Shown here: one piece after another, positions 53,395 to 64,000 of the stretch | How positions within the stretch are numbered: position 1 is the first letter of the stretch | Layout of the letters: each line of letters opens with the position of its first letter | Origin: Liolophura sinensis | Taxonomy: Eukaryota; Mollusca; Polyplacophora; Chitonida; Chitonidae | Length of the DNA stretch: 64,000 nucleotides | Direction: 5' to 3' | NCBI RefSeq assembly: GCF_032854445.1 | Contig: NC_088304.1 | Span: 7,515,704-7,579,703, forward strand | Made by a program: the position numbers and the translations under genes | The notes under the pieces: model-generated | Seen by the model: the letters and a program-made list of their open reading frames with translations, nothing else | Told to the model about the DNA's origin: nothing | Database searches by the model: none

Positions 53395-53830
53395 TGCAAC
53401 AATCATTGGGCGTGAGTCAAGTCTGACATTAGTGCAACACTCGCGAGCGTATGTCAAATCTGACATTTGTGCAACACTCGTGAGCGTGATTCAAGTCTGA
53501 CATTTGTGCAACACTCGTGAGCGTGAGTCAAGTCTGACATTTGTGCAACACTCGTGAGCGTGAGTCAAGTCTGACATTAGTGCAACACTCGTGAGCGTGA
53601 GTCAAGTCTTACATTAGTGCAACACTCGTGAGCGTGAGTCAAGTCTGACATTAGTGCAACACTCGTGAGCGTGAGTCAAGTCTGACATTTGTGCAACACT
53701 CGTGAGCGTGAGTCAAGTCTGACATTTGTGAAACACTCGTAGGGCGTGAGTTAAGTCTGACATTTATGTAACACCCGTGAGCGTGAGTCAAATCTGACAT
53801 TTGTGCAACACTCGTAGGGCGTGAAAGGGC
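53395..53830. repeat. 37-bp tandem repeat
   Basis: About eleven units GTGCAACACTCGTGAGCGTG followed by AGTCAAGTCTGACATTT; some units have CGTAGGGCGTG instead of CGTGAGCGTG, adding length variation. Confidence 0.93.
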
Positions 53831-53839
53831 GCTCAATGT

Positions 53840-55925
53840 CCATACTAGTATGACCCATACACACGGATTGAAAAATAAACCAAAAGATGCACGCAGACGA
53901 GCCTACAAGGATAGTATTTGTAGTGGACTAAAATGGTGATAAATAAAATATGCAAGTTATAGAAGACTAATAATATATTAACATATTATCCGGGTTCTGC
54001 ATACTCAAAAATCGTTATTTTGCTCCGAACGTTTCGACACTTTATGCTTAGCATTCAGGCATTGTAAAAAGCAATCATAACTATCAGTTGTGCTGGCATA
54101 ACGTCTTCATGTCAGCCTCATGTAAATATTTTTTGTCAGCTTTATCTTATTATTAAGAACTAAATCGGGAGAAATGCTTCTTTGCGCTTCTTATACACGT
54201 GTATAGCGTTTTTCAAATCTTGTAGGGAACTCTCCTATATGTTAAAATAGAAAATTGTAGGACTGGTCTACTGGAAAAATAGTATATTTAACACTGAGGT
54301 CACCTTCAGCAGAGGGAATGTTTTGCTTTCCTATATGTTTATCCGATGATTATTTTTGTTCTCCGCTAAGCATGTACATTTCTTCTCATTCCTTTAACAC
54401 AGAAAATAATTTTAAGACACATTTGTATCAATTTATAGGTCAAAAGCGCATAGCATCTGGCAAAAATTGGAAACAGCACGCACTTCCATATGACACTAAC
54501 ATATTTCATGTATAAATACAGAAAAGTGTGGCTCACACTGGCGATGTTTAATTGTCACCAGAAATTACTTTCGTTTAGCAAGGACAACAGCTAAAGAGTA
54601 TATTATATACATGCGTGTTTTCGTGTGTTACAGCTGCACAGTGGCAGTTGACAGCTGCCATCTGCCCTCCACAGGAATGTGCAGAGTGGGTTTCGGCGAC
54701 CTCTTCTTTAGGGTTATAACCGTATGGTTTGAAATATGTAAACGGTTATGCATAAGTAAAAGAATTTATGCATCGACCTGTAGTCACGACTACGTTTATT
54801 AATAAGATCAGGAAGCGATTTGTATCGCCGTCTTAAACACTAAAGTCTTTTAATGAGCTCACGTTACTAGGCACTTACTTCATATAAATTTTTTCAATTA
54901 CACCATGAGTAATGTGGTTGTTGTATGAGTTGAGATCATGTGCCTACATAGCCATTCATTAGGCTTGCCAAGGCGGTGATCCAATATTAATCCCTGCATA
55001 AATGTGATCGCACGCGTGATAAGTACACAGACGTACATACTTATGGAAAAGTAATGAAAAGGTGCACGTTTGTCCCGTAAAACATAATTACTAGAAGATT
55101 CAGGAAATAGTTTTGTGGCCTTCCCCAAGGTTGACCTTTCGGACGAAATCGTCACGTGAGCAGAACGTCATACTGGTCACGTGGTAGTTTACAGTTCCCG
55201 GTCGGGGGTGTCAGCGTAGCGTTCTTATTGATTATCCAGGAAAAGACAACCTCGGGTAGAAGTTCAACTGTAGCTATAAGTCGCGATGGGAAGAGGGGTG
55301 TTGTCTGCTAGGCCTAGCTGACTAAGAGCGGTGGTTTTCTCTGGGCGGTTTCTTTAACTCAAGCATCTGCCTGAGCCGAAGTAGTCAGATTAAACCACAG
55401 CCATTCTCTTGGCAGCTGGCAAACCTTAAAGTCGCCGTCTAGAATCTAAGAAACCTGAATTTGAGTCTACGTTCTAACTGATCAGGGGCAAATCATCCAC
55501 GCCAAAATAACGCTTAATGTACTGGAATGAACCCCAAATTGGGATACCTCTTCCCTCATAATGGCGACTCGAGTCTTAGCTGAATTGACCATTCTTCTCT
55601 TGCAATACCTGAGTAATACGTAACCTGTTTGCCAACAAAACATCATTACAAAGACGGGAATGAACAAACCACTAAACAGCTTGGACCCTGCTTCATTACT
55701 TTATGCGGGAAATGATATGCAGATCTCGGTGTAGTCTTCTACACCTCTCTGTCAGGGAAGATTCACTTTCGCATTTCATGTGTAAGATTGCCACACCCAT
55801 CCCCCTCCCCCACTCCCCGCACTAAAGAAAAAACAGTTGCCAAAACACCTTTAACAGCTCAATTTCTTTATGCATAATAGTGTTAGAAAGTAAAGAAAAG
55901 CAGATATAATGCACTTATTAGCCAC
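53840..55925. other. intergenic, no gene recognised
   Basis: No exon, array or element recognised in this AT-rich stretch. Confidence 0.5.
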
Positions 55926-55927
55926 GG

Positions 55928-56095
55928 GGCACACACCTGCATAAATTCGATGAATGTGGATACAGGTATGTGTATATTGGATTCTTAGGAACGATCGACA
56001 TAAAAACGACACACCTGCAGAAATCCTATGAATGTGGATACAGGTATGTGTATATTAGCTTCTTAGGAACAATCGATATAAAAACGAGTCTAAAA
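55928..56095. repeat. ~78-bp direct duplication
   Basis: Two copies of ACACACCTGCATAAATTCGA-type sequence followed by TGAATGTGGATACAGGTATG, TGTATATTGGATTCTTAGGA and ACGATCGACATAAAAACGA. Confidence 0.88.
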
Positions 56096-56744
56096 ACACT
56101 AAAAGGTATATTTGTAGTTTCTCTGTGTTCAGTAGCCTGAATTTATTCACTGTACACGTTTGTCACACCAACCCAGATATCATCAGTTATGTCGTCATTC
56201 AATAGGTACACAAAAAGCAGTCTTGTAAAGATCTTCTGTATATGGAGACAAATAACAAAAGAATTATCCGCGATCGATATCACTGGTCTACTGTTGAATT
56301 ATGCCTTTTTTCCTGAAGATTTTATCCCGCGATTTCTGTGAGCGGTTATGCCTGACAAACATCCATGTGTGGGAGAAGGGATGGGGAGGTAAGTATACGC
56401 CAGACGTAAAGAGAGTAGCTTATTATTTTAGTGACAAAAACTCTTTTCTAAAGAAATTCCATTTAAAATAGGTAATCAATTAGGGCAGGTTAAGAGCAGT
56501 ACCATAAGTCACGTATAGCTCCATTAATTAACCTGTTGAGACCTATAGAACCTTGCTTGAGGGTCCCACTGGAGCAGTCATGCATTCATATATAAATAAA
56601 CACAAATTCATATATAACCACGGAAAACTGTCGTTAAAAAACGTTCAGTTATGTCAGTTCAAAGGCTGGCCTTATAGAACATATTGCTAATGATTTATTT
56701 ACTCTGATTACAGTTCGGCTGTTTTCTTCCCTCCTCTTTTTTTC

Positions 56745-57060
56745 TCTTTTCTCTTCCTGTCTTGTTTTCAGATGGTTCGATTTTCGGCCATATTGCCAAG
56801 AATTGGCAACTTTCAACAACTGACCTATGTTTCAACAACTTTGCAGGTTTACACACGAATGTTTAAGTTTTCGGCCACATTGAAAACTGTTGATTGCTTC
56901 TCTTTGCATGATTGCGCCCTATTTTCGTAATTTACATACTTTCTTAGTTCCTTGGTGGTTTGTGTTGAACTTCGTTTTCGGAATTGACCATGCGATTTTT
57001 CGCCCATATTGGTTCACGGCTGGTATACGCATGTCTGTTTGGAAGCATAGATACACCCCC
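56745..57060 (+). repeat. dispersed repeat (DR), copy 6
   Basis: TTTTCTCTTCCTGTCTTGTT, GGCAACTTTCAACAACTGAC, CACATTGAAAACTGTTGATT, CCTTGGTGGTTTGTGTTGAA and GGTATACGCATGTCTGTTTG, colinear with copy 3. Confidence 0.75.
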
Positions 57061-57689
57061 ATACTCTTCGCAGTGCGAGTTTCAACAAGTTTAATTTTCG
57101 TCTGGTTTCCAAATTCTTCGCTGTGCAGGCTTCAACGAAAGTGCAGGTTTCAACAATTAATTGCAATTTTCGTCCACATTTCCATACTCCAGTGAAAGGT
57201 TTCATTATTAGACTGCCATCTATTAAATATATTACCACACAATTTGTATTGTTTTTACATGAAAACCTAGTGGTTATAGAAAATATTATCCTGTTGGTTG
57301 CATACAAAGCCGTAAATGTCTTCCAAAACTTTACGGATGTACTAAATATCATATTCATGGCTGGTTTCCGAAATCTGAGAAGCGCAATTAATCTAGCGTG
57401 ACAATGACTCGTGTCTTCCACGCTTGACTGATCTCCATGAAAATAGTAACTGCATAGTATCTCGTTATATTCGACTCATGTCTTCTGAACCATTAATAAA
57501 TGGTGTGTACTTATACATACATGCACACATTTAGGCTGATCTAGTCAACAATGGTGAACCCATAGAGAACAATTGCAAGAACAATGTGGCCTAAAATCTG
57601 TGAATCCTATATAAACCCCCTTAGCTTTAAAAACTAAACTTGCATTCTTCGGTGTTCAAAGCACAGTCCTCAGGCCTGTTTTAATAATC

Positions 57690-58400
57690 CCAACGTCTAC
57701 AGTGTCAGAAAGGAATATTTATCTTTGAGTAGCGTACTGCGGACACACCAGCAATACATGATAGATTGTCTCTCCAGCCTGACAAACGTTACACAGATCT
57801 GAATCGCTTACCTTGAATCTCTGTAAGTAGCTATTAACTGGGAAATGTCGTGACACAAGATTTCTGCTTTTCTGCTGCAAAAGGAAAATGGGAGGCTGTT
57901 CAGAAATTTGACAAAAGGGTTAAAAACTGCCCTTCTCTGAAACGTCCCATTCAATTTGCCATAGTTTAAACAATAATGATTTTACTTCATTTAGGGCCTC
58001 GGATATGGACGGTTTGATATTAGAAGTGACATCACGCAAACTTAGGGCTCGTTCGGCCAGTCTATCTGCTTGTTCATTACCAGGTACCCAAGAATGCCCA
58101 GGAAATCAAGCGAGACAAATGTCTTGCCCAGCTCAGAAGATCAGCCAGGAATAGTGCGAACGACAGAAAAACGAATTCATATAGGACAGCATAGCATTTT
58201 GTCCACGTAAATGATGTCATTGACTGCAAAGCACTGAGACAGTCTCTGAATACGACAGCTCTTAATGGTCTTAAATCCAAAAGAAAGAACAGAGCATTAA
58301 GAATTGCATAGAGCTCTGCTGAACACTCTGGCAGGTTATCGCGACAATCTAAGAACTTTCTCATGTCGCAATTCTGGGTTTCAAACAGAAACACCAAAGT
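57690..58400 (-). pseudogene. decayed non-LTR retrotransposon: RNase H and C-terminal end
   Basis: Minus strand, two frames. From about 58397: FLDCRDNLPECSAELYAILN, then RAVVFRDCLSALQSM, the Glu and second Asp blocks of RNase H. After a frameshift near 58085: GHSWVPGNEQADRLAERAL, the last RNase H block. Further on, at about 57730-57800: LCNVCQAGETIYHVLLVCPQ followed by Tyr, the C-terminal Cys-His region of RNase H-bearing LINEs (I-like group). The reverse transcriptase is not present. It is a dead fragment. Confidence 0.8.
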
Positions 58401-58724
58401 TACCAGTAGAAGGGCACTTAGAGGAAACGGTATAAATATGCATGTATGTAGAACAATTGTTCCAGTGCTATTCGTTAAAAATCACAGAAGAATAGTGAGG
58501 ACTGTCTAACTTGTGGGCCTGAGAGTGTAGGCCCGTGGGTATAGATGGGTGATGAACCTTCCAGGGGGGAGATTGGGGGACACAGTGATTCTATAAACGC
58601 GCGATATTTATAACTTTTAAAATTGTTTATTATATGCACAGTTTTTGGAAGTTTTGTATTTCTCCCCACGTAGAGACGTCTAATAAAATGTATTTATAAA
58701 ATGTGTGTAAGCCTTTGTGTTAGC

Positions 58725-58800
58725 GGATGTGGCTACTATTTACCTATTCACATTGTCGTCACTGGTTTGGATGTACTCTCTGTGCTGTAGTCTTTTATAT
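58725..58800. repeat. single diverged unit resembling the 47.8-kb array
   Basis: CACATTGTCGTCACTGGTTT and GATGTACTCTCTGTGCTGTA resemble the 48-bp unit CACACTGTCGTCGCTGCTCT...TGTCTGTGCTGTA. Confidence 0.4.
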
Positions 58801-61540
58801 CAGCTTTTTCTTTACTACTGGAAAGATACATCTATCTTTGGACAATTGTACGGTCAGATAAAAGACCTTAACACCGACTATCTTTGGCAGCTCATTTACA
58901 CCTGTATCCGATATGATTTATAACTAACTGTATTGATTATGTCATAAATTCAGCCTTTCACCACCTGAGTTATATTTTTTGAACATTTGCGTAACAAAAA
59001 CATCAGCTGATTCACGGGGGGAAAAGGAAGGTTGTGTAATTTCCTCTTATGCAGTCTTTTTTATTCTTTCTTTATTTTCAGTAATGGTACATTTACGTCA
59101 TATCTCATTACACATCATACAGCAATCTGAGCAATTATTCAATGCATCATCATCCGGTATTTGATGATAGTATCTGGAATATCCTTGTTCTTTGTTCTGT
59201 TAATTTTGACGGTGGAAATATAAGTTAGAAGTAAGAATTATGCGTCATCAATAAACCAGGTATTTAATTCCACTGATAACAGGTCATAACATACGATATG
59301 TAAATTCTTTCTGAAATGCCTGTTAATTGTTAAACATTCCGTTTCTGAGGAAATGTCATGTTTTTTTTAAGACATCCAAATGTACGTCCGCTACACTTGT
59401 TCATGTTTGTGCTTGTGTTTATGTAACATGAGCAAACTGATTTTCATTACAATTGGTGTAGTGAACTTGTTAACTTCAACATCGAAAATATATATGCCCT
59501 AACTTTTGCGTGGTACAATGTCATAGCTTGTACTTTTTTGTACTACATATGAAAAATCAACCTAGCATGGCCGCCATTTTTTGAACTGTGGTCGCTGGAA
59601 ATGAAGTCATAGTATTTTGTTACCTTGGTAACCTCCCAGCCAGCAGGAAGTAACACTGGCAAAAGGTTTTCAGTTCTTTCCAGAACAGACAAAATTCTGA
59701 TGTATTTTAACTTGGTGCAAACTAACAGTGCAGAAATTTATAGTCCATCGACAACCCAAAATGTCTGTGTGGCAGTATTCCCCAGTCAGTGCTTCTTCAC
59801 TCTTCCGTTCGGAGGCAAGTCTTCGAACAAATTGCCTCAGTTGCGCATGTGTAATCGTATAAAATAGTCAAAAGCCATTCAGATAAAATATCATGGTCTT
59901 CTATATGCTGTTTGTTGTTAAGTCTTCATAATGCACGATCTTCAGATGCATTTTGTTTTTCTACACTTTTATTATTTCTATTTAATCTAACTGCCGACGA
60001 CGCCCGCAGGGCTGTTGCACAGTCTAACACTCGCTGTAGACCTCTCGTCTTTCATAAATATGGTGAGCATATATGAGCGACGGCTCTAGGAAAGCTCTCC
60101 ATCAAATTGACAGAAATCGGAGATCTTAATATTTATATTTATTTTATTGCTTTTAGCGCCGTTCTCAATAATATTACATTTGTATGAAGAATGTTATAAA
60201 AGACTTCCAGCATAGGGAGTAAAAGCAGCGCAGTGATTGTAGGAAAATGGCCATTTCCGGTGAAATCCCACCACTTGTCAGTTTATCTGGTGAAATCCCA
60301 CCACTTGTCAGTTTATCTCAGTTAGCTATGGTAAAAACCATAACTCTTGAACAACTATCTGAAAAACCTCTCGACATCGGGCTGCAGTTTATAACGTGTC
60401 ATTTATATAGTTTTCGTATTTGGCGTTAAGAACAGACAAATAAATATGTTTTTTTCCCTGGACCTTGTATAAACAAAGAGCCAAAACTTCCGTGACATAT
60501 GAAGGAACTCTACCCGTGATTTTATTTGATAGTCACTAGACTCCCACGGTACTGAGTCCCTCTTGTCCCTTTACGTACTTCTTTCTCTGAAAGGGTTTCT
60601 CTGTGACTTATCAAGCTTTCTAAAGTGAAACACTTCTGTGAGCCTGTCGGCGATTGATGGCGAACTTGTAATACTAGCGTGCCACACGTCAGTGCTGCCC
60701 GATCAGTGGACAGATAAGGTTGTGGTGCTGTATCAGAGAAATGTAAACGAGCAAGTGATCATTATAAGATGAACCAATCACGAACCCATTCCTTTGAAAA
60801 TTAAGCCGGCATGTCATGTTGTTCGAGGACAACGTTACTTTCGTGACATAGTTTTCAACATCCTGCTATTTCCCTCTCTCCACCCCCGTGCATGTGGCGA
60901 GGCCACGGGATCAGTTAACACATTTCACGCTACACCGGTTTTGCTTTTTAATTGCAATGAACTGATTGATTTTCATTTACATATTTAGATAATACCCACG
61001 CATGAAATCACATTTTTTCTCATTTCTTCACATTTTCAGTAGATGTCACGTTATGCATTTTGAATATCTCACAGGCTCTGGGTTATATCATGATTTGTTG
61101 AATTTATTATTTTATTGTAGTATAACTGCGCGCTAAAAAAACGAACTTACTTATAAATTTGCCGTCATGGTTTCTATCAAACGTCACCAACCAATCAAAT
61201 TCGGATTTCAGGAACAGGTTTCAAAAAGCTAAATGTCTGAGTAAACTGTTGACATCGGTAATGTTTGTCTAAAATGGAGTGTTTCTCGAAAAAACAATTT
61301 ATTCAAACACTATTTTAGAATATTAAAGATATTACATGAGCAAAACATTTCTGTAAACCAATGAAGTTTCATAAGGCTGGGTCCTGTTATATTCATTACC
61401 TTTATATTCTTTAAAAATTGTTCAATACGACACATCATAGCTTATTACTTCGCGGTATTTCAGTGCATTTGTGGATACCGGGGCATAGGTCAAATCTGAG
61501 AAAGCGATTTTTGCTTTTATTCTGAAATTATAATCGAAAT
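58801..61540. other. intergenic, no gene recognised
   Basis: AT-rich. Apart from a 30-bp direct duplication at 60256-60316 nothing is recognised. Confidence 0.5.
60256..60316. repeat. 30-bp direct duplication
   Basis: GGTGAAATCCCACCACTTGT followed by CAGTTTATCT occurs twice in tandem. Confidence 0.9.
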
Positions 61541-62199
61541 TTAACTCTTACATATATCTCGGTGGGCATAAAAAATGGGCCGTACTTTGATGCTGCATTG
61601 CTCCATTATCCTTAGCTCAAACCCTTTCAAACTTTAGACATTCAAATGGCATGATTTTGTTAATATACTGACTAATTTTCAAGGTCATAGCTTGAGTAGT
61701 CTGTAAACAGGGTTAAGATGAAAACATATCCTCAAAAACGCATGTTCGGGTAACCCACATTGCATCACCTGTCAGATGTCATGAGTAGAGCGCGCGCTGC
61801 ACCTTTGTGACACGCATCAAGGACGGCTGGAAAAAAATTACTCTTAAAGAGATTCGGGACTCAATCAGTTCATGGAAGAAACATTTGTGCGTCGTCTACC
61901 GAGAAGATGGAGGACCAGTTGATCACCTTTTCAATTAAAACTAGAACATCATTTTGGTAGAACATCATTTTGAATTGTCCGGAACATGCGTTTTTGACTC
62001 TATTTTGATTTTGGTCCCATGAACAGAAATCTTAAAGTATGAAATTGAAATTTGGTCTGTATACTTAGGACATAATGGCTTTTGAGTGCGTAAATTTTAA
62101 GAATCTGACGTAAGCGGGTTTCGGAGATATTGAGTGTTAAAGTACGGCCCATTTGTTTATGCCCACCCGATATACTTGATGTATGTATGTAAGAGTTAA
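61541..62199. mobile_element. foldback/MITE-like element with TTAA ends, second family
   Basis: Left TTAACTCTTACATATATCTC then GGTGGGCATAAAAAATGGGC; right arm, reversed, TTAACTCTTACATACATACA then GGTGGGCATAAACAAATGGG. The arms are about 50-70 bp. Weaker inverted matches continue inward to AAAAACGCATGTTC at about 61736 and its reverse at about 61983. No coding region. Confidence 0.78.
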
Positions 62200-62342
62200 A
62201 TTTGGATTACATACAATTTTGACCGATGATCCTGTGATGTGCTAGACAGATTCAGCCAAGTTTGAACATACACCTTGAAATATTATGTTTCGTAAAGACG
62301 ATTAAAATTTTGGAATTTAGCCCGAAATTGATTGATCGTATT

Positions 62343-62700
62343 GACCGGCCCCGATAACACAGTTGGTAGAGTGACCGCTTCGGGAGCGGTAGATCCTGGC
62401 TCGCGTCACACCTAAGACCTTGAAAGAGGAAATTGTAACTTCCTCGCTTAGCGTTCAGCATGCAGGGGCTAGTGCAATGACTGGTTTACCCGTATCAGCA
62501 TAAGGGCTCGGGCGGGGCCGCTTACTTGCCTTCGGTAAGGCGTCTCAGTGAAGCGGCACTAGATGAAAGATCGGTGGAAATCCGTCATGCAACAAGGGGG
62601 CACATTACATGCACTCTAAGGATTTCTTCGTCGTCATATGAGTGAAAATTTGTTAAGTACGACGTTAAACCTCAAGCACTCACTCACTCAAGTATCGAAG
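62343..62700 (+). mobile_element. SINE family B, full length
   Basis: tRNA-like head CACAGTTGGTAGAGTGACCG and CTTCGGGAGCGGTAGATCC, then GAGGAAATTGTAACTTCCTC, GGGCGGGGCCGCTTACTTGC, AGATCGGTGGAAATCCGTCA and tail CGTCATATGAGTGAAAATTT followed by GTTAAGTACGACGTTAAACC and CAAGCACTCACTCACTCA. The reverse copy is at 19787-20140. Confidence 0.88.
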
Positions 62701-63327
62701 TGAATATTTTCCCAGGCTTTCAGAAATAAAACTTTCAGTTAGGTTAAACATGATATTTTGGGTATTTATCACTAGCGATACATGTCATTCATTCCAATGT
62801 GATACTTTTGTATGCTTTCATTTGTCTCCGATTGAATGAATTTCCCATTTAGTAGTGGTTATATTCGTCGGAGTCAGAGAGCTCTAACTGAGACTGTGTA
62901 ACTCCTGTAACGATGGACGACTAAAGCTCTTCACACACGAAAGCTTAACTCGTAACTCAACTCAACGCAACTGGTCGTACTGAGTTGGCTCCAGTCGTTG
63001 ATGGGTATACGATTTTAAGACTGACCGCATGGCGAGTGGAGTAGAACTTCAGTGGAGTCGCGGCGTTATATTTCGCACACACCAGCTCTTGGAACCCAAA
63101 CAACGGTCTAGTGGTGTTGAGTTGAGCTGAGTTTTAAGCACCCGTGTACGCCCGCCTTAACGCCTGACGCTCGAGAATATTTAAGTTATTAGGACTTTCT
63201 GCAATCAAAACATTAATCTGTTAATTTAAACAGGGAGTCTGTTGTCTGAGTGATGCTAGAGTGTATTCTGTTATTGCAACCGATTGTTCTGTTAAATACA
63301 AGACACACATTCTGCTGGTTCAACACC
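62701..63327. other. intergenic, no gene recognised
   Basis: No exon or element recognised. Confidence 0.45.
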
Positions 63328-63532
63328 CAGGAGCCTCCCACCAATGCGGTCGCTGTGAGTTCAAGTGCAGCTCATGCTGGCTGCCTCACCAGCCGTATGT
63401 GGGAAGGCCTGACACCAACCTGCTGATGGTCGTGGGCTCTGCCTGCTTTCTTCCCACCATAATGCCGGCCGCCATAGTATACATGAAATATTCTGGAGTA
63501 CCGCGTAAAACATTAACCATATAAATAAAATA
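63328..63532 (+). mobile_element. SINE family A, lacking the first part of the head
   Basis: CCAGGAGCCTCCCACCAATG, GTGAGTTCAAGTGCAGCTCA (B box), CCACCATAATGCCGGCCGCC and tail ATGAAATATTCTGGAGTACC followed by AAAACATTAACCATATAAAT. Confidence 0.82.
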
Positions 63533-64000
63533 AAATTCTATCAGACTGTAACAGGATGTTATGTTGGATATGACACAGTAGGTCTATTATAATAGATTAT
63601 TTTTTAGCATCACTAAGACAACAGATTTTCTGTTGAAATTAACAGATTAATTTTGTGAGTGTATATCATATTAAGACCTATAATGGCAGGCGGAGACCAG
63701 AGCGAAAACCACTGGGATTAACCAGGTATGGGTACCTGCTAAACACACAGACGGGTACCTGCTAAACACCTTGACTTAAAGCGATATCGGAACCACTGAT
63801 TTTTAGATTCGAGTCTGCACCCTCCATGGTAAAGGGAAAATGGACTGCAGCGAAACCCAAATCGCTGTTAAACTTAATTCGTTTTTATTATACTTATTAT
63901 ATTTTTACTTATAATATAAGACAGCAGATTGCATTTGGTTTACATTAGACGCGTGTACCTTCATGGCTTGTGAGCTTATTTGTGTAAGTAATTTGGATTG
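63533..64000. other. window end, no gene recognised
   Basis: AT-rich sequence with a short GGTACCTGCTAAACAC direct repeat at about 63730-63770. Confidence 0.45.

Overview
The window is eukaryotic: genes are split by GT-AG introns, coding density is low, and there are many tRNA-derived SINEs, TTAA-flanked MITE-like elements and minisatellites. A Pif/BMSP-like secreted protein (three Cys-rich chitin-binding-type modules, then a laminin-G-type domain) and SINE tails of a kind common in molluscs point to a mollusc, or at least a shell-forming lophotrochozoan. I cannot place the class.

Three genes are supported. (1) 1174-1975 (+): the last two coding exons of eIF4H; its RRM exons lie upstream of the window. 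The stop codon lies inside the first unit of a 3'UTR tandem repeat that carries CRE-type palindromes. (2) 5994-25213 (+): a complete P2X ATP-gated cation channel. It has 11 exons per transcript, giving a 421 or 423 aa protein, with all ten ectodomain cysteines and the ATP-contact residues. Exon 7 exists as two alternatives, 7a and 7b, and frame rules make them mutually exclusive. (3) 34212-43534 (-): a Pif-like shell-matrix gene with about 10 exons, a signal peptide, a TATA box, a Tyr/Pro-rich repeat exon, three Cys-rich modules, an LG domain and a second Tyr/Pro-rich tail. Two of its exon joins cannot be closed in frame.

The most unusual structure is in P2X. The 3' splice site of exon 4 plus the start of that exon has been amplified into 28 tandem units (24 of 54 bp and 4 of 49 bp). 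Each unit carries a branch-point-like CTAAT, a pyrimidine-rich stretch and an AG. The nearest 19 units are open and in frame with exon 4. Use of an upstream AG would therefore insert multiples of 18 residues into the receptor head domain between two disulfide cysteines. Exon 2 shows the same kind of event on a smaller scale: a 53-bp duplication of acceptor plus exon start. P2X introns also hold 21-, 43-, 77-, 35- and 48-bp arrays.

Between P2X and the Pif-like gene is a 2.6-kb array of 54-bp units. The stretch 43.7-64 kb has no gene I can support. It holds SINEs, short arrays, copies of an unclassified dispersed repeat, a TTAA-bounded inverted-repeat element and a decayed LINE RNase H fragment. 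Most long open frames outside the three genes are by-products of repeats whose period is a multiple of three.
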